A stretch of 24,423 nt of DNA, from IMG/VR virus record IMGVR_UViG_3300042445_000703, positions 1 to 24,423 of that record; one strand, written 5' to 3'. This stretch comes from a virus. This document shows positions 8,542 through 14,105 of this stretch, one piece after another. The translations under genes and the position numbers were made by a program. The notes beneath the pieces were generated by a model that saw only the letters and a program-made list of their open reading frames with translations, ran no database searches and had not been told where the DNA came from. The number at the start of each line of letters is the position of its first letter. The first letter of the stretch is position 1.

Positions 8542-9057
8542 TTAGCTTAGATAAGCTGTACCGCTTATCGCACTATTCATAATAATTATAGCAGTGTTTG
8601 CATTAGTATAAGAGACATGAGTTTCAACAGAATTATTGCCACTATCAAATACTGAAACATTTGGATAAAAGTTCAAATTATGATTAATTGTCCAAATATA
8701 TGATCCTGCAAATGAACCAGTTGTTTGAACGGTAGGAATACTAGCCTGTGTAAATACAAACCTTACATTATTTACTGGATCAGCACCAATATCTGGATAA
8801 TCAATAACTACCGCACCAGTTTTCCCATTTACAGAAGTTACAGGAATAGTGACATCTGATATAGATACATTTACATCTAAAGTATCAGCATCATCTGAGA
8901 CATCAATAGTTGTAACACCAGAATCATAACCAACCGAAATATTGCTAACATCTTGAACGGTATTTACATCTACAGAATCAATAGTTAGGTTTGGGGAAAC
9001 GGTAATTGAGTCAATAGGCTCAATGGTTGTTACTGTAATTGTATCTGGAGTTGGCAT
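8542..9057 (-). CDS. Short tail fibre or minor tail protein
   Basis: The 171-residue product contains the phage-fibre signature TSVNGKTGAVVI (about 74-85). It ends in a domain beginning WTINHNLNFYPNVSVFD, with TAYLS as the last residues. This matches a widespread fibre C-terminal fold in which a histidine-asparagine 'HNLxxxP' turn precedes beta strands. The N-terminus is acidic and rich in Val, Thr and Asp. The ATG at 9057 follows a TGT-TACAAT box by 6 nt and lacks a ribosome binding site, so leaderless expression is likely. Receptor binding or fibre attachment is inferred. Confidence 0.75.
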   Translation of the reverse strand: MPTPDTITVTTIEPIDSITVSPNLTIDSVDVNTVQDVSNISVGYDSGVTTIDVSDDADTLDVNVSISDVTIPVTSVNGKTGAVVIDYPDIGADPVNNVRFVFTQASIPTVQTTGSFAGSYIWTINHNLNFYPNVSVFDSGNNSVETHVSYTNANTAIIIMNSAISGTAYLS

Positions 9058-9061
9058 ATCT

Positions 9062-10021
9062 CTATTGTAACATTAAACGGTTAGCGACATTATTAAAATG
9101 TTCTGTTACAATGTCATCCCAGTTATATTCCTTATGGATTTTTGGAGCTTGATCATAATATTGTGGTAAAAGTGTTTCAATATTCTTTTCAGTATATTGT
9201 ATAACTCTTAAAAGATCCTCATAGTCTGTTTTATACATAAATCCTGGATGTGTTATGGTAAATGGGTTATGTGTAAGCGTTGAATTAACCATAAGTTCTC
9301 CAACGTATTCTTCATAGTCACACCAGCCACCAGCCACAATACTAGGCATTCCAGTTCCAAGAGTTTGAAGTGGGATAAGCCCAAATCCTTCTCCCCAAGA
9401 TGGGTAAATAAGTGCGTGGTGTTCTTTAAGAAGTCTAATCATTTCAAAAGATGTATATGTCTCACCAATTACATTGATATTAGGTTCATTATCAAACTCA
9501 GGTAACTCAACGTGCTCATATCCTTTAATCGTAAGAGTTACATCTTTACGACCTGAATATAGCTCAAGGAACGCATTAACTGTGTCGTATACATTTTTGC
9601 GGTATGCAGGATATCCAATATGAATAAACTTAATTGTATCTGTAAGTTCACGCTCTTGTGGTTGAAATGTCTTATCTAATCCGTGTCTAAAGATATAGAT
9701 GTTTTTATCTGTGTATCGTCTAAATACATCTTTGCAGAATTTATTAGGAACCCAGAACTCATCAACAATATCTAAATTTCCTGATTCTGTCCATTTTTTA
9801 GGAAATTGCGTTGATTCCCAAGCGGTATATCCAACCTTGTATGCTTTTGGATGAATAAACTTATAATCATCAGCGTGTCCAAAAAATATTTCAAGGTCAG
9901 AATTAGGTAGGCTATATCCTACTGAATGATCTGTTCTAGCAAGTGCATTTACAATTTTTGCGGTGGCATGACCGTATCCTGTCCAAACTGCATTGTTTGG
10001 GTTATTGAAGCTAACCTTCAT
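9062..10021 (-). CDS. GT-B fold glycosyltransferase (GT4-like)
   Basis: This 319-residue protein is expected to transfer a sugar from a nucleotide-sugar donor, perhaps onto virion proteins, DNA or a host glycan; the substrate cannot be read from sequence. The N-terminal half has an open MKVSFNNPNNAVWTGYG acceptor-side start. The C-terminal donor domain shows HIGYPAYRKN (about 134-143, the R-K-N position of GT4 enzymes) and YPSWGEGFGLIPLQTLG (206-222). Family members usually have E-x7-E at this site. Here the second position is Gln219, so the motif is E211-x7-Q. The gene abuts the membrane-protein gene (5 bp) and the short fibre gene (4 bp), placing it within the late tail operon. Modification of tail or capsid proteins is one reasonable guess. 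Confidence 0.82.
   Translation of the reverse strand: MKVSFNNPNNAVWTGYGHATAKIVNALARTDHSVGYSLPNSDLEIFFGHADDYKFIHPKAYKVGYTAWESTQFPKKWTESGNLDIVDEFWVPNKFCKDVFRRYTDKNIYIFRHGLDKTFQPQERELTDTIKFIHIGYPAYRKNVYDTVNAFLELYSGRKDVTLTIKGYEHVELPEFDNEPNINVIGETYTSFEMIRLLKEHHALIYPSWGEGFGLIPLQTLGTGMPSIVAGGWCDYEEYVGELMVNSTLTHNPFTITHPGFMYKTDYEDLLRVIQYTEKNIETLLPQYYDQAPKIHKEYNWDDIVTEHFNNVANRLMLQ
9064..9072 (-). promoter_or_regulatory. Extended -10 promoter giving a leaderless mRNA for the short fibre gene
   Basis: On the minus strand TGT precedes TACAAT, and the box ends 6 nt before the ATG at 9057. It lies within the 3' end of the glycosyltransferase gene. Confidence 0.5.
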
Positions 10022-10026
10022 TTACT

Positions 10027-10323
10027 CTACTTTTCTAGTTGTTCTAAACGCTTTTCAATTCTAGCAATAGCATCTTTTATAGATGTTCCAGAATTGGGTC
10101 TCATTTCATAAGATATACATGAAATTTCTGATTCTAAATATCCTAATCTTTCTTGCATTCCAGGACGACCTTCAAATCCTGGTCTTTCTTCTTCTCCAAA
10201 ATAATCATCAAGGAAGTGTATAAATCTTTTTACAAGCTTTGTAGCTTTATGTAATCCTACTCCAATAACTCCTATTGCAGTTACTGTAGCTGCTAACATA
10301 ATTAAAAAGTTAGTTGATTCCAT
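10027..10323 (-). CDS. Membrane protein with C-terminal coiled coil, probable lysis-module partner
   Basis: The 98-residue protein has one N-terminal membrane helix (about residues 6-26), then a basic turn, an acidic HFLDDYFGEEERPGFEGRPG stretch, and a C-terminal helix with heptad spacing (SIKDAIARIEKRLEQLEK). The 'FLDDxFGE...RPG...NSGTSIKDAI' pattern matches a common family of small membrane proteins beside holin and endolysin genes in actinophages. It probably acts with the holin-like neighbour encoded just upstream (25 bp). A TATAAT box ends 5 nt before the ATG at 10323. Exact function is unproven. Confidence 0.72.
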   Translation of the reverse strand: MESTNFLIMLAATVTAIGVIGVGLHKATKLVKRFIHFLDDYFGEEERPGFEGRPGMQERLGYLESEISCISYEMRPNSGTSIKDAIARIEKRLEQLEK

Positions 10324-10328
10324 ATTTA

Positions 10329-10334
10329 ATTATA
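10329..10334 (-). promoter_or_regulatory. TATAAT -10 box, near-leaderless start of the coiled-coil membrane protein gene
   Basis: A perfect TATAAT on the minus strand ends 5 nt before the ATG at 10323, in the 25-bp gap after the holin-like gene. Confidence 0.45.
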
Positions 10335-10348
10335 CACTCCCAAAAAGA

Positions 10349-10684
10349 TTACTTTGAAGTAGTCTTCTTTGCTGTAGATTTCTTTGCTTGTGTCGCAGTT
10401 TTATTTACTGGCGATGGCTTAATAACAGGCTTATTTTGAACCTTTTTTACTGCCTTTGTTACTTCTGCTGCAACTTCTTCAGGAGTTGATTTACCTGAGA
10501 TGTTTCCAAAAGCAATATCGTTCTTGTTAAAGTAACGAATGGCTACTGGTGCAAGAGCTGCTACTAGAGCATTTAAATACAAATATGGATCAGTAGTACC
10601 TGCCATATAAAGAGCAAGTACAGCACCTAAGATTGAACGACCATAGGACTGAATAATTGCAATATGTTCTTTTGATAAAGTCAT
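10349..10684 (-). CDS. Putative holin (r1t-type-like membrane protein)
   Basis: The 111-residue product has two closely spaced hydrophobic segments (about residues 13-33 and 36-52) followed by NKNDIAFG, which corresponds to the 'NPKDxAFG' end of actinophage r1t-type holins. A long Lys/Ala/Thr-rich cytoplasmic tail follows (residues 70-111, ending KKSTAKKTTSK). Holins oligomerise in the cell membrane and time host lysis. No endolysin gene is visible in the window. The ATG at 10684 has an AAAGGA ribosome binding site about 10 nt upstream, unlike several other late genes. It is the first gene of the leftward operon. Confidence 0.65.
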   Translation of the reverse strand: MTLSKEHIAIIQSYGRSILGAVLALYMAGTTDPYLYLNALVAALAPVAIRYFNKNDIAFGNISGKSTPEEVAAEVTKAVKKVQNKPVIKPSPVNKTATQAKKSTAKKTTSK

Positions 10685-10699
10685 TGACTTTTCCTTTTC

Positions 10700-10812
10700 T
10701 GTGTTTTATAATATATGCTATATATGTGTTATATATAATATATATTAACTATAGTTAATATATTAAATATACTTAATATGTTTAAACCTTAAATATATAT
10801 AATATTACAATT
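10700..10812. other. Extremely AT-rich divergent intergenic segment with a 24-bp perfect palindrome
   Basis: Between the leftward holin-like gene and the rightward gene at 11044 the sequence is almost purely A and T, with many TATA repeats. Positions 10740-10763 form a perfect 24-bp palindrome centred on CTATAG (arms TTAACTA/TAGTTAA extended by ATA repeats). It could serve as an unwinding element, a regulatory site or a bidirectional promoter. The rest of 10685-11043 holds no gene I can support. Confidence 0.5.
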
Positions 10813-10977
10813 ATAGCGATAAAACTTCTCTCGGTCAATATCTTTCTAAAAATTTTAAGAATTGTTATACAAACTTAATAAATTCTATCTCCTGATTTAA
10901 CTTTTAAAATGTATCCCAAACTAAAAATTTAAAAATTCGGCGATTTGCGGTTCGGCGGCGAGAACAGAACACACCCC

Positions 10978-10992
10978 CACGCAAAATGCGTG
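10978..10992. promoter_or_regulatory. 15-bp inverted repeat, possible operator
   Basis: CACGCA and TGCGTG are separated by AAA, a perfect 6-bp inverted repeat. It lies 18 bp upstream of the TATAAT box at 11011, where a regulator of that promoter could bind. Confidence 0.35.
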
Positions 10993-11010
10993 TATAGACC
11001 TTATAGAGGC

Positions 11011-11016
11011 TATAAT
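11011..11016 (+). promoter_or_regulatory. TATAAT -10 box for the 11044-11256 gene
   Basis: A perfect TATAAT lies 27 bp before the ATG at 11044. The AGACCTTAT just upstream echoes the GTCAGACC box of the right-arm promoters, but with a longer spacer. The -35 position is poor. Confidence 0.45.
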
Positions 11017-11043
11017 GGGTATCTAGTGAAAAGGAGGAGCAGC

Positions 11044-11256
11044 ATGAAAGACAATGAAATAAACGAAGAAATAGTTGGCAATGCCAATGACAATATCGGA
11101 GAAATATTGTATATTATGCTTGGAAGAATATATGATCTTTTAATCCTACTAAATGATGCTAATGGCAAATCAGAAGATGTTTTGCGTATTATGGAATTGC
11201 ATAAAAATGGAATGCTTATGTGTCCATTGCCTTCTTTGAGCATACCAGAGGAATAA
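11044..11256 (+). CDS. Small hypothetical protein with a strong ribosome binding site
   Basis: The 70-residue product is acidic at its N-terminus (KDNEINEEI) with an amphipathic to hydrophobic helix, ILYIMLGRIYDLLILLND (about 20-37), and a proline-rich end. The ATG at 11044 follows AAGGAGG by 6-7 nt, the best Shine-Dalgarno in the window, and the upstream TATAAT supports transcription. The frame is open further upstream, but that region carries the promoter. It resembles short actinophage proteins of unknown role near the late/early switch. It is transcribed divergently from the holin-like gene and converges on the Hsp20 gene. Confidence 0.7.
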   Translation: MKDNEINEEIVGNANDNIGEILYIMLGRIYDLLILLNDANGKSEDVLRIMELHKNGMLMCPLPSLSIPEE

Positions 11257-11312
11257 GAGCCTTTTTAATTCTTGCTCAGGAATATTTGTTCTTTCTCTAA
11301 TTACCGATTTTT

Positions 11313-11789
11313 TTACAAATATCTTTTATTAGAAATCTTTTTCTTTTCATCATCATAAGATTTTCTTCCATTAACCAAAGGTTCTTCAATTTTTAGAGTC
11401 TTTGGCTTCTTTTCTTCTGGAATTTCTCTTTTAATTTTGATCAAAAGCATACCGTCAACCAAATGTAGACCATCTGCATACATATGTTCAGCTAGAGAGA
11501 ATGTTCTTGTAAACTTTCTACCAGCAATACCTTTATGTAAGTATTCATCATTTGTTTCAGGAAGTTCTCCAACTACCGTCAAATTACCATTTTCTTCAGT
11601 AACAGTTAAATCTGACTTTTTATAGCCAGCTACTGCCAATTCAATGATAAAGTTATCATCATCTACTTTTCTGACGTTATATGGAGGAAAACTCGTTGAG
11701 TTTGTCTTTGCTAGGGTTTCTAGCTTTGGGAAAAATGTATCCCAACCGATCATATATGGGTTATTTGCCCACGCATTTAAATTATTCAT
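11313..11789 (-). CDS. Small heat shock protein, Hsp20 / alpha-crystallin family
   Basis: The 158-residue protein is an ATP-independent holdase chaperone that would bind unfolding proteins in the cytoplasm. The alpha-crystallin domain spans about residues 34-125: PPYNVRKVDDDNFIIELAVA (35-54), the IAGRKFTRTFSL block (88-99) and DGMLLIKI (112-119). It is followed by EIPEEKKPKTLKI, in which the C-terminal I/L-x-I oligomerisation motif is LKI. The layout resembles Hsp20 proteins of cyanophages and other phages, where a virion-assembly role has been proposed. AAAAGGAG lies 6 nt before the ATG. It is a lone leftward gene between the two arms. Identification is firm, but the role in the phage is inferred. 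Confidence 0.92.
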   Translation of the reverse strand: MNNLNAWANNPYMIGWDTFFPKLETLAKTNSTSFPPYNVRKVDDDNFIIELAVAGYKKSDLTVTEENGNLTVVGELPETNDEYLHKGIAGRKFTRTFSLAEHMYADGLHLVDGMLLIKIKREIPEEKKPKTLKIEEPLVNGRKSYDDEKKKISNKRYL

Positions 11790-11867
11790 ATTTTTGCTCC
11801 TTTTAAGCGAGTTATTTGCATCCCATAAGGCAATGCATTCTTATATTTTACCCCAATTTTTATTTAA

Positions 11868-11911
11868 GTTACCTAAAAGTTATCTAAAAGTTACCTAATT
11901 GTTATATTATA
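11868..11911. repeat. Tandem 11-bp repeat, about four copies
   Basis: Successive units read GTTACCTAAAA (11868), GTTATCTAAAA (11879), GTTACCTAATT (11890) and a degenerate GTTATATTATA (11901). The 11-bp period keeps the units on one face of the helix. Confidence 0.75.
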
Positions 11912-12052
11912 TTCTAGCAAAATGTTAATGTATTTTTTCTTATTGCAAAGTCTTTGCAAGTCCTATTTTGACAAAATGTGAATGATATTTTAGTTTGTAC
12001 GATACGGAAAATATAAAGCGAATATCAAAAAACTTAGTGAGCACATAGGATC

Positions 12053-12160
12053 AAAAAATATTCACCTTTAGGCAAAGGGATCGATCCTGGCAAAAAATTC
12101 ACCTTATGCAAAAGAAGCTCTTTTGATAAAAAATTCACCCTACCCAAAACTAGCTCTTTT
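12053..12160. repeat. Three spaced repeats with core AAAAAATTCACC
   Basis: ATTCACC cores begin at 12060, 12097 and 12133 (spacing 37 and 36 bp), each preceded by an A-run and followed by a CAAA-containing segment. The last two also share AGCTCTTTT. With three copies it could be iterons or operator sites. Confidence 0.65.
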
Positions 12161-12226
12161 TAGAATATATTCAAAATACAGGGAATAAGGTTTATAACGA
12201 TTAGGTAAAGACTTGGTAAACTCCAG

Positions 12227-12243
12227 CGTGTCAATTTGACACG
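12227..12243. promoter_or_regulatory. 17-bp perfect inverted repeat beside the DnaA boxes
   Basis: CGTGTCAATTTGACACG is a perfect inverted repeat around a single central base, 6 bp before a DnaA box. A degenerate copy occupies the same place in the homologous cassette near 14.92 kb. It looks like a protein-binding operator. Confidence 0.5.
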
Positions 12244-12314
12244 ATTAGTTGTGGATAACTTGTGGATTATTGTTAACCTAATGTTCATCTAACATAAGCC
12301 CAAATGGGGCAAAA

Positions 12315-12337
12315 TTGTCAGACCCCTCTGATAGGTT
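12315..12337 (+). promoter_or_regulatory. GTCAGACC-box promoter P1
   Basis: TTGTCA, 11 bp, then TAGGTT with a TG extended -10. It drives the small gene at 12430 and probably its leader. The -10 is weaker than in most copies. Confidence 0.65.
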
Positions 12338-12360
12338 TATCTTATAAAGCAGTTAAGAAT

Positions 12361-12402
12361 GAGCCTAGCAAATAATCCCTAACGGGTGAGCCTAGCAAAT
12401 AA
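12361..12402 (+). repeat. Duplicated 15-bp leader repeat encoding two tiny ORFs
   Basis: GAGCCTAGCAAATAA occurs at 12361-12375 and 12388-12402. The first copy lies in a 7-codon frame from ATG 12359 (MSLANNP), the second in a 7-codon frame from GTG 12386 (VSLANKS). Both precede the ribosome binding site of the 12430 gene. Translation is unproven. Confidence 0.55.
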
Positions 12403-12429
12403 GTCTTAGCACTAACGAAAGGCAACTCT

Positions 12430-12552
12430 ATGAATGAGTTAGCACTAGAGAACATCACTAAGGTTAAGTGCCTTGAGTGTGGCGATAAGTTGACCTCTTG
12501 GGAAACTTCAGGCTATTGCATTATCTGCGAGCCTGATGAGTATGACATCTGA
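12430..12552 (+). CDS. 40-residue zinc-ribbon-like protein (paralogue of 13396-13506)
   Basis: The product has two Cys-x2-Cys knuckles, CLEC (14-17) and CIIC (30-33), suited to binding one zinc ion. The opening MNELALENITK and the CGDKL after the first knuckle match the 36-residue protein at 13396 (MTELALEQITK, CGDKL), so the two are paralogues. GAAAGG ends about 8 nt before the ATG. Both copies follow the same DnaA-box/promoter cassette, so gene and control region were duplicated together. A role as a nucleic-acid-binding or regulatory mini-protein is possible but not shown. Confidence 0.75.
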   Translation: MNELALENITKVKCLECGDKLTSWETSGYCIICEPDEYDI

Positions 12553-12555
12553 AAA

Positions 12556-12578
12556 CTGTCAGACCCCTATGCTAAGAT
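12556..12578 (+). promoter_or_regulatory. GTCAGACC-box promoter P2
   Basis: CTGTCA, 11 bp (GACCCCTATGC), then TAAGAT. It starts 3 bp after the stop of the 12430 gene and drives the 12609-13154 operon. Confidence 0.7.
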
Positions 12579-12608
12579 GAAACTACTAAACAGGAATGAG
12601 GTAATCAG

Positions 12609-12779
12609 ATGATTTACTTACACTTAGACCCCTTTGAGGGATTGGTATGCGGTTGTAATGACTTTGCATACATTCGTGAGGTTAATACCTTTAACGGTGA
12701 GCAGACAGACTTCTGCGATTATTGTTGTGTCAAGGCTTTCGGTATGCTTGACAACTTTGAGAGAAAAGAGTCACTATGA
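12609..12779 (+). CDS. 56-residue cysteine-rich protein
   Basis: The cysteines are arranged as VCGC near residues 13-16 and CDYCC at 36-40, a possible zinc site flanked by an aromatic, acidic background. A TGAGG ribosome binding site precedes the ATG, and promoter P2 lies just upstream. The stop overlaps the next start as ATGA, so the following membrane protein is translationally coupled. I do not recognise the family. Confidence 0.68.
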   Translation: MIYLHLDPFEGLVCGCNDFAYIREVNTFNGEQTDFCDYCCVKAFGMLDNFERKESL

Positions 12780-13027
12780 TTGACGCTATCACCGCACCAT
12801 TCGTATCCCTCTATGATTTAGTAATGAACATCTTTATCTTTATAATCGTAACGGTTATCTTGATGATTGTGTTACCGATTATCGCTGTACCGTTCTTAGT
12901 AAAATTGTTTGCTGTGTATTTAGGTAAAACAGTTACAAAAGAATTAGGCAAGATTGCAAAAGAAATAATTAAAGAGTTGCAAGATGAAAAAAACAAAACA
13001 CAAATAGAAAAGAGAAAAAATGTTTAA
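12776..13027 (+). CDS. Small membrane protein with a charged C-terminal helix
   Basis: The 83-residue product has a long hydrophobic stretch (about residues 17-50, FIFIIVTVILMIVLPIIAV and following) that could make one or two membrane passes. A Lys/Glu-rich helix (about 56-83) then presumably lies in the cytoplasm. It overlaps the preceding gene by 4 bp and the next by 8 bp. No specific family was recognised. Small inner-membrane proteins of this kind in phage early regions are often host-modulating, but there is no direct evidence here. Confidence 0.72.
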   Translation: MIDAITAPFVSLYDLVMNIFIFIIVTVILMIVLPIIAVPFLVKLFAVYLGKTVTKELGKIAKEIIKELQDEKNKTQIEKRKNV

Positions 13028-13154
13028 CTCATTAGTCGTAATCGTTGACGGTGTTAAGTATGTGTATGAGTGCCATAGTTATAACCGAGCATTGGAAATA
13101 CTTGCAGGACAGTATGAGGTATGCAAGACCGTTGACTCATTCGAGTTAGTGTAA
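13020..13154 (+). CDS. 44-residue hypothetical protein
   Basis: The start at 13020 overlaps the end of the membrane-protein gene by 8 bp. The product opens with a beta-like FNSLVVIVDGVKYVYE, then an amphipathic helix, and ends VDSFELV. It has two isolated cysteines. It is the last gene of the P2 operon and is followed by a strong GC hairpin (13161-13185). Function is unknown; support comes from overlap, frame and the hairpin. Confidence 0.6.
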   Translation: MFNSLVVIVDGVKYVYECHSYNRALEILAGQYEVCKTVDSFELV

Positions 13155-13160
13155 TGTTTA

Positions 13161-13185
13161 GGGGGGTGTGATCTTAGCACCCCCC
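13161..13185 (+). terminator. Strong GC hairpin after the P2 operon
   Basis: GGGGGGTG and CACCCCCC form a perfect 8-bp stem with a 9-nt loop, 6 bp after the 13020 gene. No U-run follows, so it may be a Rho-independent terminator of the actinobacterial U-less type. Confidence 0.6.
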
Positions 13186-13206
13186 ACCGACATAACGCAC
13201 ACGACA

Positions 13207-13235
13207 CGCCCAACGGGGCGACCCCCTGTGGATAA
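13207..13235 (+). promoter_or_regulatory. GGGGCGACCC hairpin followed by a perfect DnaA box
   Basis: CGCCC and GGGCG pair around AACG (13207-13220), overlapping the GGGGCGACCC motif (13215-13224). TGTGGATAA (13227-13235) is an exact match to the reverse complement of TTATCCACA. Confidence 0.55.
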
Positions 13236-13365
13236 CTATTGATTAAGTATATGTTAGCTAATTCACAGGAATTATCTGTGGATAAGTTGTGTATAAAGAA
13301 TTAACCTAATGTTCATCTAAATTATGCCGTTTCAAGTTGATAATGTCTGCCGTATGTGCTAAGGT
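13236..13365 (+). repeat. DnaA-box/promoter cassette, copy B (shortened)
   Basis: This carries a DnaA box at 13277-13285, a one-mismatch box at 13288-13296, the conserved TTAACCTAATGTTCATCTAA segment and promoter P3. The box-to-(-10) spacing is 83 bp against 82 bp in copies A and C. Confidence 0.6.
13343..13365 (+). promoter_or_regulatory. GTCAGACC-box promoter P3 (degenerate)
   Basis: ATGTCT, 11 bp (GCCGTATGTGC), then TAAGGT with an extended TG. The CAGACC box is altered to CTGCC. It drives the 13396-13925 operon. Confidence 0.5.
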
Positions 13366-13395
13366 GATACTACCTACTAAAGAAAGGCTAATCAG

Positions 13396-13506
13396 ATGAC
13401 TGAATTAGCACTAGAACAAATCACTAAGGCTACTTGCCTAGTGTGCGGTGATAAGTTAGCACCGTTCGAGTTAGAGTCACGACTATGCATAATGTGTGAG
13501 GACTAA
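13396..13506 (+). CDS. 36-residue zinc-ribbon-like protein (paralogue of 12430-12552)
   Basis: Two Cys-x2-Cys pairs, CLVC (14-17) and CIMC (31-34), make a minimal zinc ribbon. The N-terminus MTELALEQITK and the CGDKLAP segment are close to those of the 12430 protein. GAAAGG lies about 9 nt before the ATG. The stop is 1 bp from the next start. The parallel duplication with its upstream cassette suggests that the cassette and gene form one functional unit. Confidence 0.72.
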   Translation: MTELALEQITKATCLVCGDKLAPFELESRLCIMCED

Positions 13507-13507
13507 A

Positions 13508-13696
13508 ATGTTTCTGTATAACTTAGGTGACTTGCTTACAGGTATTGCTATCTTCTCGCTACCTGTACTACTACTTGAACTACAACTACTAGTCATTGGA
13601 CTAAATGGAATGTCGGTCAATGTAATGATAGTAACCGCAGGTATTGGTTTGCTATCTGCAATCGGTGCAGTGGTAATTGAAATGATTGAGGGTTAA
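13508..13696 (+). CDS. Two-pass small membrane protein
   Basis: The 62-residue product has two hydrophobic segments (about residues 9-30, ending LLLELQLLVIG, and 37-57, VMIVTAGIGLLSAIGAVVI) and almost no charged residues. The ATG at 13508 is preferred to upstream in-frame codons because those overlap the zinc-ribbon gene. It sits in a run of three membrane peptides (13508, 13699, 13848) and is probably co-translated with them. Membrane modulation or superinfection control is conceivable but not shown. Confidence 0.66.
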   Translation: MFLYNLGDLLTGIAIFSLPVLLLELQLLVIGLNGMSVNVMIVTAGIGLLSAIGAVVIEMIEG

Positions 13697-13698
13697 TT

Positions 13699-13851
13699 AT
13701 GTTAATGTATGTATCTCTTATTGTGTTGGTTAATGTTATCGCTGGGCTTAGTGCCTATGCGTTTATTGTAATCAAGGAATTAAAATCTAGTCGTGCTATG
13801 TGGCAACAAGCATACACATCATTGTGTATTGAGATGGAATTAAACAAATGA
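13699..13851 (+). CDS. 50-residue single-pass membrane protein
   Basis: The hydrophobic segment at about residues 3-25 (VSLIVLVNVIAGLSAYAFIV) is followed by a short cationic KELKSSR and an amphipathic tail. The start is 2 bp after the preceding stop, and the stop overlaps the next start as ATGA. No known family is recognised. Confidence 0.62.
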   Translation: MLMYVSLIVLVNVIAGLSAYAFIVIKELKSSRAMWQQAYTSLCIEMELNK

Positions 13852-13925
13852 AAATCTTTATAGCAATCATTCTGTTGTTGTTATTCTTTGGTGCGTTGTC
13901 TGGTGATGGCAAGGGAAGATTCTAG
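13848..13925 (+). CDS. 25-residue membrane micropeptide ending GDGKGRF (paralogue of 14732-14809)
   Basis: The product is one hydrophobic helix followed by a conserved polar tail: MKIF, then a run of I/L/F, then FGALSGDGKGRF. A near twin lies at 14732 (MKIFLLIVFALLLFGAIS followed by GDGKGKF). Conservation of both the opening and the tail at amino-acid level, with differing nucleotides, argues that it is translated. It is coupled to the preceding gene by ATGA. The function of such micropeptides is unknown. Confidence 0.65.
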   Translation: MKIFIAIILLLLFFGALSGDGKGRF

Positions 13926-13930
13926 CTACC

Positions 13931-14074
13931 GCCCCCGAAAGGGTCGCCCCAAAAATGCCCAAATGTCAATTAAGACACGCCCAAAATATCACTGAAATAT
14001 GTGGGATTGATCACAAAAATACTTATGCGACACGCCCGAATGTGTCAAAAACTGTCAGACCCTTATGCTAAGAT
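13931..14074 (+). promoter_or_regulatory. Composite intergenic block ending in promoter P4
   Basis: CCC-GAAA-GGG and GGG-TCGC-CCC stem-loops overlap at 13934-13950, followed by TCAATTAAGACA, ATCACTGAAAT and promoter P4. P4 is CTGTCA at 14052, 11 bp, then TAAGAT at 14069-14074. It drives the 14106 gene. Confidence 0.65.
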
Positions 14075-14105
14075 AAAGGCATAAGACAAAATGAAAGGGG
14101 TCAAA

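Larger units (their letters stand above)
12190..12337 (+). repeat. DnaA-box/promoter cassette, copy A
   Basis: This roughly 148-bp stretch aligns without gaps to 14883-15030 (copy C). It runs through an inverted repeat, a TGTGGATAA DnaA box (12250-12258), a near-box (12261-12269), a conserved TAACCTAATGTTCATCTA-like segment and promoter P1. A shorter relative lies at about 13236-13365. Confidence 0.7.
11790..12429. other. Gene-poor region with repeats and DnaA boxes; candidate replication origin
   Basis: No credible gene longer than a few codons is visible. The region contains an 11-bp tandem repeat (11868-11911), three spaced ATTCACC repeats (12060, 12097, 12133), a 17-bp inverted repeat (12227-12243), one perfect DnaA box (12250-12258) and one with a single mismatch (12261-12269), promoter P1 (12315-12337), and a duplicated 15-bp leader repeat (12361-12402). 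Iteron-like repeats, DnaA boxes and AT richness together suggest an origin. This is inference without functional support. Confidence 0.45.

Noticed and set aside
12053-12160. Three repeats at about 37-bp spacing as a CRISPR array
   Set aside because: The repeated core is short and imperfect, the A-runs extend into the 'spacers', only three units exist, and no cas gene is present.
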